37,531 nt of DNA from Planctomycetaceae bacterium (GTDB taxonomy: Bacteria; Planctomycetota; Planctomycetia; Pirellulales; Pirellulaceae). The notes under the pieces were generated by a model. The model was given only the letters and a program-made list of their open reading frames with translations, was not told the origin of the DNA and searched no databases. The position numbers and the translations under genes are program-made. The first letter of the stretch is position 1, and every line of letters begins with the position of its first letter. The stretch spans positions 1-37,531 of the forward strand of contig PBTE01000172.1 of the NCBI GenBank assembly GCA_002726515.1, given 5' to 3'. This document shows, in pieces, positions 1 to 7,221 of the stretch.

Positions 1-1
1 C

Positions 2-451
2 AGTGTTTACACCTACTGGAAACGGACCGGGCCGGCACCCGTGATGATGGCGCTGGACGCGGCGAAACGAGATGTCTGTCGTGTTCGTCGAGAACGCACT
101 GCATCCCCCCTGCAGGCTTTGGTATTGCTCAATGGCCCTCAATTTGTCGAGTCGGCACGGGTACTTTCGGAACGGATGCTCCGGAAACATCCGGAAAATA
201 TGGGACGCGTGGTCGAAGACATGTTTCGCACTCTCACCAGTCGACGACCGAATGCAAGTGAACACAAGATCTTGCACGTTTTCTACGAGCGTCAAAGAGC
301 ACGCTTCGTTAACCATCCAGACCGAGCAGATGAACTGCTTTTGGTGGGCGACACGCCGACCGATGCTGAACTACCGAAAGATCAACTTGCTGCAATGACG
401 ATGGTCGCAAACATTTTGATGAGCTTCGATGAAACCGTGATGAAGCGGTGA
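2..451 (+). CDS. PSD1/DUF1553 protein, C-terminal part (gene starts outside window)
   Basis: The frame is open from base 2, so only about 149 C-terminal residues are visible and the start lies to the left. The visible part has the hallmark of the C-terminal planctomycete PSD1 (DUF1553) domain: a Y-T-Y-W-K-R-T stretch, then R-R-E-R-T-x-S-P-L-Q-A-L-V-L-L-N and P-Q-F-V-E-x-A-R. Full-length relatives run about 750-1100 residues, carry DUF1549 before DUF1553, often have a cytochrome c-like N-terminus and are exported. Their biochemical function is not established. The TGA stop overlaps the region where the DUF1501 gene begins, so the two are almost certainly co-transcribed, the usual pairing of these families. 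The identification is secure; the N-terminal architecture cannot be judged. Confidence 0.9.
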   Translation, partial: SVYTYWKRTGPAPVMMALDAAKRDVCRVRRERTASPLQALVLLNGPQFVESARVLSERMLRKHPENMGRVVEDMFRTLTSRRPNASEHKILHVFYERQRARFVNHPDRADELLLVGDTPTDAELPKDQLAAMTMVANILMSFDETVMKR

Positions 452-459
452 GGGAAACG

Positions 460-1899
460 ATGCACACACTCTGTACGGGTCACGACACTCCGGCTGCTTT
501 CAGTCGCAGGCAACTGTTGAATCGATTTGGCATGGGCCTGGGAGGTTTGGCACTGGCCGACATGCTGGATGCTGACACCGCGTCACAAGCCCGGGTGGTG
601 GAACGACTGCATCACGCCCCCCTGATCAAACGCGTCATTTTCCTGTTCCAGTCGGGTGCTCCGTCACAGATAGACCTGTTTGACCACAAGCCGTTGCTCA
701 ACAAAAAACATGGAACGCAGCTACCTGCCGAGATTCGCAAAGGTCAACGCCTGACATCGATGACGGGTAGTCAGTCGAGCTTTCCGCTCGTCGGTTCGTC
801 GTACAAGTTTCAGCAACATGGAGAAAGTGGCGCGTGGATCAGTGAGTCACTTCCCCACACGGCAAAAATTTCCGACGACCTCTGCTTTATTCATTCGATG
901 CACACCGAGGCAATCAACCATGGTCCGGCGGTGACCTTCATTCAAACCGGATCCCAGTTTCCAGGCAGGCCCAGCATGGGTGCTTGGCTCAGTTACGGCT
1001 TGGGCAGCGAGAACCGAGACTTTCCGGACTTCGTGGTCATGGTCACCAAGGACAAGGGAGGCCAGCCACTGGTAGCCCGCTTGTGGGGCAGTGGATTTTT
1101 GCCGTCCAGGCATCAAGGGGTGCGGTTTCGATCTGGAAAGGATCCTGTACTGTACCTGGAAAACCCGGCTGGCATCGATCTGTTAAGCCGTCGCGACGCT
1201 CTCGACACACTGCAACAACTACACAAGTTGCAACTGCAAACCGCCTTGGACCCACACCTTCAGACCCGGATTTCCCAATACGAACTCGCCTATCGCATGC
1301 AGATGTCGATCCCTGACGCAACCGACTTGTCAGATGAACCGGAATATATTTTTCGGGATTACGGTGAGGACGCTCGTCAGCCTGGTACGTATGCTGCCAA
1401 TTGCCTGCTCGCTCGCCGCCTGGCGGAGAGGGGAGTTCGCTTCATCCAGCTTTACCACCCCGGTTGGGATCATCATCGAAATCTCCCTCAATCGATCGCC
1501 CGACAATGCCGGGAAACGGACCGTGCGTCGGCAGCGTTGGTTCGTGATCTAAAGCAGCGCGGCATGCTGCAGGACACCCTGGTAATCTGGGGTGGTGAAT
1601 TCGGTCGCACAAATTACTGCCAGGGCAAACTGAACGACGCGAACTTTGGCCGCGATCACCACCCGCGCTGCTTCACCATCTGGATGGCGGGTGGTGGAAT
1701 TCGTCGAGCGACCAGTTATGGTCGTACTGATCCCTATTGTTATAACATTGATGAATCCCCGGTCCATATCCACGACTTGCAGGCAACAATTCTGCACTTA
1801 CTGGGAATCGACCACGAACAATTGACATACAAGTTCCAGGGGCGGAGGTATCGCTTGACAGACGTCCACGGAAAAGTGGTGACCGGATTGGTCGCTTGA
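460..1899 (+). CDS. DUF1501 domain protein (Tat-like N-terminus)
   Basis: A 479-residue DUF1501 protein, a family related to the alkaline-phosphatase/sulfatase fold. Visible features are an N-terminal S-R-R-Q-L-L-N-R-F-G-M-G export-type signal, the early F-L-F-Q-S-G-A-P-S-Q-I-D-L-F-D segment, a central A-R-R-L-A-E-R-G-V-R-F block, and the late W-G-G-E-F-G-R-T and G-R-D-H-H-P motifs. These are the usual positions of metal/active-site residues in this family. I chose ATG 460 because a GAGGGAA Shine-Dalgarno-like sequence sits just before it. A GTG at 448 overlapping the upstream stop is a possible alternative. It follows a PSD1 gene directly, the standard planctomycete pair. The exact substrate is unknown. 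Confidence 0.9.
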   Translation: MHTLCTGHDTPAAFSRRQLLNRFGMGLGGLALADMLDADTASQARVVERLHHAPLIKRVIFLFQSGAPSQIDLFDHKPLLNKKHGTQLPAEIRKGQRLTSMTGSQSSFPLVGSSYKFQQHGESGAWISESLPHTAKISDDLCFIHSMHTEAINHGPAVTFIQTGSQFPGRPSMGAWLSYGLGSENRDFPDFVVMVTKDKGGQPLVARLWGSGFLPSRHQGVRFRSGKDPVLYLENPAGIDLLSRRDALDTLQQLHKLQLQTALDPHLQTRISQYELAYRMQMSIPDATDLSDEPEYIFRDYGEDARQPGTYAANCLLARRLAERGVRFIQLYHPGWDHHRNLPQSIARQCRETDRASAALVRDLKQRGMLQDTLVIWGGEFGRTNYCQGKLNDANFGRDHHPRCFTIWMAGGGIRRATSYGRTDPYCYNIDESPVHIHDLQATILHLLGIDHEQLTYKFQGRRYRLTDVHGKVVTGLVA

Positions 1900-1984
1900 A
1901 ACCAGGCGGGACATCAGCTGAACTTGGCGAACCGGTCTGACTTCTTCTGATGACGATTGCCTGATTCGGACGGCAGGAATCCAT

Positions 1985-3706
1985 ATGGCAGAGCAAAACC
2001 ACACGGAACCCAATAGTCACTCCAAGGCATTCTGGATCGTCGCTATTTTTTTCCTGGCGTTGGTGGTGCGGATATTACATCTTTGGGGTCTGCAAAGCGC
2101 CCCCTTTTTTGGTTGTCTGATTGGCGACGGCGAGGGTTATCACACCTGGGCCTGCGTCATCGTGTCGGGCGATTGGATGGGAAAAGACGTTTTTTACCAG
2201 GCGCCACTTTATCCTTACTTCCTGGCCGTTATTTATCGCCTGCTGGGGACGGATCCCACCTGGGTGCTGAAAATCCAAGCCGTCATGGGAGCGATCTCTT
2301 GCGTGCTCATCCTGGATGCTTCCTGGCGTCTTTTCTCAAAACGGGCCGGCATCGTGGCCGGACTGATGCTGACCCTTTATGGACCGTCACTGTTTTACGA
2401 AATATTGATCCAGAAGTCTGCACTCGACCTGTTCTTCGGATCCCTGATCGTCTGGTTGATGTGCGGACTCATCGAACAACGCCGGAAACGAACCTTGGTC
2501 GCACTGGGAGCGTCCTTGGGTGCCTTGGTGCTGACTCGAGAAAACGCCCTGATCTTCATCCTGCCGATCCTGTGTTGGTTGTTGTTCGACGGACTTGACC
2601 CGAGGCGTCTGCTGCGTCGAGTTGGGAAACGGGTAGAAAAACCTGATGCGGTTCCCCCACGTGATCAGACCCCTTCGGCGGATCTCAGCCCACGTCTGCG
2701 TCTGGTGAATGTCACTTTTTTTCTGCTCGGAATGAGTTTCGTGCTGTTACCCGTAGCAGTCCGAAACTGGCACGTGGGTGGCGAATTTCACCTGACCACT
2801 TCGCAACTGGGCCCGAACCTGTACATCGGCAATAACCCCGACGCTAGTGGTTTCTACGAACCGCTACGATTTGCCCGGGGACATTCATTCTACGAAAGGC
2901 TGGATGCGACGCAGATTGCAGAAGAGGCGACGGGCCGCGAAATGACTCCCGCCGAAGTTTCAAAATACTACACCGATCAGGTCATGGAGTTTATGCGCAC
3001 TCAGCCCCGGGCCTGGTTAAAACTCATGGGACGTAAATTCCTGCTGGTTTGGAACGCGCCCGAAGTCATGGATTACGAGGACATGTACACGTACGCCGAA
3101 TGGTCGTGGGTTTTGCAAGGTTGCCGCCTGTTTCACTTTGGTGGTTTGTTACCGCTCACTGTCATTGGATTCATTTCAACCTGGCATCAGCGGAACCGGC
3201 TCTGGTTCCTGCACGCCATGATCTCAGTTTTTCTAATCACGCTGATGATGTTCTACCTATTTGGCCGGTACCGATATCCGGTCGTCCCCTTCCTGATTCC
3301 ACTGGCCGCCGCTGGCGTTGATCGGCTACTCAGATTCGTTCGTTCGCCGGAGCCAAAGACCATGCTTCATTACGCGATCCTAACAGGAGTCGTTATCGCG
3401 ATTTGTCATATTCCAATGGTGTCCACCGCCAACATGAAATCGAATACTTCCAGTAATCTCGCCAACGCCTTAACAGAAAAAAAACGGTATAAAGAGGCGC
3501 TCGATTTTCACCGACGTGCGGTGCGTTGGAATCCGAACAATCCCATCGCCCACAACAACTTTGGACAACTGCTGCGTCAGCAAGGGAAACGAGATGCCGC
3601 CGTGCAACACTTTCAACGTGCCCTGAAACTCAAGCCCGACTACGCAGCTGCACGAAGGAATTTGAGAAGTTTACAATCGAACACTGGCGGTGCCAAGCAA
3701 AATTGA
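1985..3706 (+). CDS. GT-C (PMT/ArnT-like) membrane glycosyltransferase with C-terminal TPRs
   Basis: A 573-residue polytopic protein. An N-terminal membrane helix (about 14-32) is followed by a periplasmic loop with G-D-G-E-G-Y (D48/E50), the acidic motif typical of the first loop in GT-C enzymes of the GT39/GT83 type. About ten hydrophobic helices follow up to residue 470. The last 95 residues form at least two TPR units (A-L-x-x-H-R-R-A-V-x-x-N-P-N-N-P and A-V-x-H-F-x-x-A-L-x-x-K-P-D). Family enzymes transfer a sugar from a polyprenyl-phosphate donor at the membrane. Donor and acceptor cannot be read here. ATG 1985 is preceded by AGGA at good spacing. It lies 85 bp after the DUF1501 gene and upstream of a GT41-like gene, which suggests a glycosylation role. 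Confidence 0.8.
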   Translation: MAEQNHTEPNSHSKAFWIVAIFFLALVVRILHLWGLQSAPFFGCLIGDGEGYHTWACVIVSGDWMGKDVFYQAPLYPYFLAVIYRLLGTDPTWVLKIQAVMGAISCVLILDASWRLFSKRAGIVAGLMLTLYGPSLFYEILIQKSALDLFFGSLIVWLMCGLIEQRRKRTLVALGASLGALVLTRENALIFILPILCWLLFDGLDPRRLLRRVGKRVEKPDAVPPRDQTPSADLSPRLRLVNVTFFLLGMSFVLLPVAVRNWHVGGEFHLTTSQLGPNLYIGNNPDASGFYEPLRFARGHSFYERLDATQIAEEATGREMTPAEVSKYYTDQVMEFMRTQPRAWLKLMGRKFLLVWNAPEVMDYEDMYTYAEWSWVLQGCRLFHFGGLLPLTVIGFISTWHQRNRLWFLHAMISVFLITLMMFYLFGRYRYPVVPFLIPLAAAGVDRLLRFVRSPEPKTMLHYAILTGVVIAICHIPMVSTANMKSNTSSNLANALTEKKRYKEALDFHRRAVRWNPNNPIAHNNFGQLLRQQGKRDAAVQHFQRALKLKPDYAAARRNLRSLQSNTGGAKQN

Positions 3707-3783
3707 AACCATCGCGACAAACGATGAAGTGGAGTGATTTCAGTATTTTGAACAACGAATGAAAATCAAGAGCGTGTCGAAAG

Positions 3784-3812
3784 TTGCGACGTAAGCTTGG
3801 AGGGATTAAAAT
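3784..3812 (+). promoter_or_regulatory. Candidate sigma70-type promoter for the GT41/methyltransferase operon
   Basis: TTGCGA (3784-3789) and TAAAAT (3807-3812) are separated by 17 bases, near the sigma70 consensus. They lie 78 bases before the GTG start at 3890, in a 183-base gap after the GT-C gene. This suggests the GT41-like and methyltransferase genes have their own promoter. It was identified by eye only. Confidence 0.4.
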
Positions 3813-3889
3813 TGCGGTTGTTATTTGTTATCAGATCGGCTACGCATCACTTGAAATAGGGCAGGCACTGGTACCGGCAGGGACGTGAC

Positions 3890-5815
3890 GTGGCGAAAGC
3901 GATTGACACCGATGGCAACGAGGTGGCCGACGATACACTCTCACAGCTTGCTGCAACGCACCTCCGCCAGGGACAAGCTCGGAAAGCAGTTCAACTGTTG
4001 CTCGACGGCATTCAGGCCGGCAGGTCGAGCGCCGTTCTGTACAGCGATCTCGGGGTCGCGTACCGCGCCATGGGTCAACTCGAACGTTCACTCGAAGCCT
4101 ATCGCAAAGCGATCGAAATCGACCAGCAGCACATGCCGGCACACATGAATATGGCGAACGCCCTCCGTGCAAACGGTCGCGAAAGCGAAGCCGAGTCGCA
4201 GCTTCGTCTGGCCCTGCAGATCAAGCCTGCCGCACAGGGCTGCCGGCACATCCTCGCTCAGACTCTGCGGCAACAGGACCGCGTGGATGAAGCGTTGGAA
4301 CAATACGAACGGATAAGCGAACTGCATCCGGATGACGCGTTGGCGATCGAAGGAATGGGCGATTGCCTGCGGCGGCAAGGCCGTTTGACCGAAGCGGTTC
4401 AACGGCTGGAGCAGGCCGAAGCAATGATGACCAACAAACAGCGGGTCCGACTTAAACGCGAGTTTGCGATGCCCGTCATTCTCGAGTCGCAACAGCAGAT
4501 TGATGAGGTGCGGGAGCGGATCAACCATGGGCTTGACGCGCTGATTGCCAACCCCCCGAACCTCGATGTCTACCGTGAGTTCCAAATCAGTACTTTCGAC
4601 TTGGCCTATCACGGCCTTAACGACCGCGAACTGCAGTCCAAGTTCGGCCGGTTGAAGCTGAAGATTGACCCGTCGCTCGCATTTGTCGCAGAACACTGCC
4701 GGGATACCACCACTCCTTCCAGCGAAGACGGTCGAATCCGAGTGGGCTTCGTGTCGAACTACTTTTATTCACACACAGTCACCAAGCTGACTTTGGGACT
4801 GATCCGGGAACTGGACCGGACCAAATTTCACGTCAGCGTGTTTGCCTTCCCACACCTGTCTGATCCCTGGCGAGACTCTGTGCAACAGTCAGCAGATCGC
4901 TTCTGCGTGTTGCCTGGCCAGTTGCAAGCTGCCCGTGAGCAGATTGCTGAGGAAAAACTGGATGTCCTGTTCTATCCGGACATCGGAATGGACCGGCTCA
5001 CCAATCATCTCGCGTTCGCGCGACTCGCGCCCGTGCAGTGCGTTACCTGGGGACATCCGGTGACGACCGGTATTCCGAATATCGACTACTTTGTGTCCAA
5101 CGAGAATCTCGAACCCGAGGGCGCCGCAAACCACTACAGCGAATCGTTGATCCTCCTGAAGCACCTGCCGACCTACTATTTTCCACTGACTCTGCCGCCC
5201 GAAGCTCGTGCCCTGCAGCGCCGCGACCTGGGTTTGCCGGACGAGGCGCACATCTACCTTTGCCCGCAAAGCCTTTTCAAGCTACATCCCGACCTCGACC
5301 CGTTGTTCGGCGAGATCCTGCGACGGGACCCAAAGGGCCGCATCTTTATCACCCAAAGCTCGATTCAAAGCTGGGAACGACTGTTCCTGGAGCGACTGCA
5401 GCGGAACATACCTGACGTGGCTGACCGGGTGAATCTTCTCTCACGGATGCCCACCACCCGCTACGTGCGCGCCATGCAGATCTCGGACGTGCTGCTCGAT
5501 CCTGTGTTGTTCGGTGGGGGAAACACGACATTCGAAGCACTTTCCGTTGGTTCACCAATTGTGACCTGGCCCGGTCCGCAAATGCGTTCGCGCGTCACCT
5601 ATGCCTGTTACCGCCAGATGGGGTTGGACGACTGCATCGCTTCAGGACCTGAGTCGTACGTCGATCTTGCCGTCGGGCTGGCTACAGATCGCGACCGACG
5701 TGAAGCGGTGCGCAATCGAATTCTTGAAGCGGCGCCGCAACTGTTCGAGAACCCTGGTGGCGTCCGTGAGATCGAAGAATTTTTCCTGGCCTCTCTGGAG
5801 AAAACACATGTCTAA
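3890..5815 (+). CDS. TPR protein with GT41 (O-GlcNAc transferase-like) glycosyltransferase domain
   Basis: A 641-residue soluble protein. Residues about 15-175 are TPR repeats. From about 283 to the end it matches the bacterial SPINDLY/OGT-like GT-B domain (COG3914): R-V-G-F-V-S-N-Y-F-Y-S-H-T-V (H295, the position of the conserved OGT histidine), V-T-W-G-H-P-V-T-T-G (384-393), C-P-Q-S-L-F-K-L-H-P with K464 at the place of the UDP-contacting lysine of human OGT, and D-P-V-L-F-G-G-G-N-T-T-F-E-A-L (537-551). Relatives transfer a sugar from a nucleotide donor to Ser/Thr of proteins, or act on glycans. The start is GTG 3890, because an in-frame TAG lies at 3857 and no ATG lies between. The gene overlaps the next one by 8 bases. 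Family assignment is strong; target and donor sugar are unknown. Confidence 0.88.
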   Translation: MAKAIDTDGNEVADDTLSQLAATHLRQGQARKAVQLLLDGIQAGRSSAVLYSDLGVAYRAMGQLERSLEAYRKAIEIDQQHMPAHMNMANALRANGRESEAESQLRLALQIKPAAQGCRHILAQTLRQQDRVDEALEQYERISELHPDDALAIEGMGDCLRRQGRLTEAVQRLEQAEAMMTNKQRVRLKREFAMPVILESQQQIDEVRERINHGLDALIANPPNLDVYREFQISTFDLAYHGLNDRELQSKFGRLKLKIDPSLAFVAEHCRDTTTPSSEDGRIRVGFVSNYFYSHTVTKLTLGLIRELDRTKFHVSVFAFPHLSDPWRDSVQQSADRFCVLPGQLQAAREQIAEEKLDVLFYPDIGMDRLTNHLAFARLAPVQCVTWGHPVTTGIPNIDYFVSNENLEPEGAANHYSESLILLKHLPTYYFPLTLPPEARALQRRDLGLPDEAHIYLCPQSLFKLHPDLDPLFGEILRRDPKGRIFITQSSIQSWERLFLERLQRNIPDVADRVNLLSRMPTTRYVRAMQISDVLLDPVLFGGGNTTFEALSVGSPIVTWPGPQMRSRVTYACYRQMGLDDCIASGPESYVDLAVGLATDRDRREAVRNRILEAAPQLFENPGGVREIEEFFLASLEKTHV

Positions 5816-7034
5816 GTTCGACCTTTCGGAAGAACTCCTGCACGAATGCACCTGTCCGGCGTGCGGACATCACGTCGCCGTGCCCTTCATGGACCGCCAG
5901 CAGCAACCGCTGGCGACGCTCGGCTGGCCCGGCAGCGAGAAAGAGGCGCAGGAGATGGACGAATTGCCCCTGGCTTTCGTACGTTGCGTAAACTGTGGAC
6001 ACGTCTACAACCGCGAATTCACTTACGAGAACGTGCCCTATTCCGAAAAACCCAACCTGATGTTCAATCGAGGCAACATTTGGAGTCGGCACCTGGAACG
6101 GGTCTGCGAGTTGATGCTGGACTATCTTCCTTCGGAACCGCTCGTGGCTGAGATCGGCTGTGGTGAAGGCCACCTGCTGCGGGCAATGGCGGAACGACGA
6201 CCGGGTGGACGTTACATCGGCTTCGACCCCAACGCCTCGATGAACACCGGTGGTTTGTTCGAGGCCCGCACAGAGTTGTTTATGCCGGCGCGGCATGTGA
6301 CCGAACTCAGCCCCAACCTTGTCATCAGTCGGCACGTGCTGGAGCACCTCGTCAACCCACTGGGATTCCTGCAGTCCATGGCCTTTGCCGCTTCCTGGGC
6401 CGGGGTCGAAACAAAGGTTTACATTGAGGTCCCCTGTATCGACCACGCAATTAAAACGGGCCGCACTGTCGATTTCTATTACGAGCACAACTCTCACTTC
6501 ACCACCGAATCCTTCACCCGCATGTTGACTCGCACTTCAAAGTCGGTGGAGATGTTGCTGCACAGTTACAACCGCGAAGTCATCAGCGGGCTCGTACGGT
6601 TGGGGGATAGCCCTTCGATGGTAACGTACGCCAAAGAGGCGACCCGTTTCCGAATCGGGTCGCGCGAGGCCAAAGAAACCGTGGGCAGGCAACTCGACGA
6701 GTTGGCTGCAACCGGTCAGCGCGTGGCGATCTGGGGCGGCACTGGTAAGGCAGCTGCGTTTATCAACAACTATGCAGTTGACGCGAAGCGATTTCCGCTT
6801 GTCGTTGACTCGGATCCCGACAAAGTTGGCACGCATGTTCCCGGCCAAGGGCAAATGATTCGATCCCGTGATCTTTTACGCGACGCTCCGGCCGAGGTGC
6901 TGATCATTCCCATGCAATGGCGGACCCGGGACATCCTGAACGAGATGGAGCGCGAGCAGATTCAATGCCCGTTGGTGCTGATCGAGCACGAAGGAAGATT
7001 GATCAATTTTGAACAAGATGAACACCCCTATTGA
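5808..7034 (+). CDS. Zinc-ribbon SAM-dependent methyltransferase (sugar C-methyltransferase type)
   Basis: A 408-residue protein. ATG 5808 lies inside the end of the GT41-like gene, which stops at 5815. The open frame extends further upstream, but homology begins here. The N-terminal zinc-ribbon has C16/C19 and C60/C63 (C-P-A-C and C-V-N-C). The SAM-binding motif is V-A-E-I-G-C-G-E-G-H (113-122). A later S-R-H-V-L-E-H-L block follows. The C-terminal domain has W-G-G-T-G-K-A-A-A-F-I-N-N-Y, like the second nucleotide-fold domain of NDP-hexose C-methyltransferases (Methyltransf_13/11/14 architecture). Family members methylate deoxysugars; some act on other glycans. The 8-base overlap with the GT41 gene implies coupled translation and a joint role, perhaps making or capping the transferred sugar. 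Confidence 0.82.
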   Translation: MSKFDLSEELLHECTCPACGHHVAVPFMDRQQQPLATLGWPGSEKEAQEMDELPLAFVRCVNCGHVYNREFTYENVPYSEKPNLMFNRGNIWSRHLERVCELMLDYLPSEPLVAEIGCGEGHLLRAMAERRPGGRYIGFDPNASMNTGGLFEARTELFMPARHVTELSPNLVISRHVLEHLVNPLGFLQSMAFAASWAGVETKVYIEVPCIDHAIKTGRTVDFYYEHNSHFTTESFTRMLTRTSKSVEMLLHSYNREVISGLVRLGDSPSMVTYAKEATRFRIGSREAKETVGRQLDELAATGQRVAIWGGTGKAAAFINNYAVDAKRFPLVVDSDPDKVGTHVPGQGQMIRSRDLLRDAPAEVLIIPMQWRTRDILNEMEREQIQCPLVLIEHEGRLINFEQDEHPY

Positions 7035-7055
7035 TTGCTGGATTGTTGCCGGCTC

Positions 7056-7073
7056 TCGCACGAAAAGGTGCGA
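7056..7073. terminator. Small hairpin between convergent genes
   Basis: TCGCAC (7056-7061) and GTGCGA (7068-7073) form a 6-bp stem with loop GAAAAG. It begins 22 bases after the methyltransferase stop and lies in the gap facing the convergent PSD1 gene. There is no T tract, so its role as a terminator is weakly supported. Confidence 0.2.
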
Positions 7074-7170
7074 AAGACCTGACAGCTGTGATCCGACCGT
7101 TCATGAAATTCCTGCCCGGCTGCCAGTTTGCACCATCTGGCAAGAGGCAACATCACGTGAAGGACACGTC

Positions 7171-7202
7171 CTTCGACTCACCCGGGCTTCGACTCACCCG
7201 GG
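7171..7202. repeat. Exact 16-bp tandem duplication
   Basis: The 16-base unit CTTCGACTCACCCGGG occurs twice head to tail (7171-7186 and 7187-7202) in the short gap between two convergent genes. It is perfect, so the duplication is recent or conserved. No function is evident. Confidence 0.9.
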
Positions 7203-7221
7203 CCAGGCACACGGTCTTTAC

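Noticed and set aside
4088-4696. 202-codon minus-strand ORF
   Set aside because: Antisense to the TPR part of the GT41-like gene; no domain visible.
5682-6497. 271-codon minus-strand ORF
   Set aside because: Lies opposite the well-supported methyltransferase gene and has no recognisable motif.
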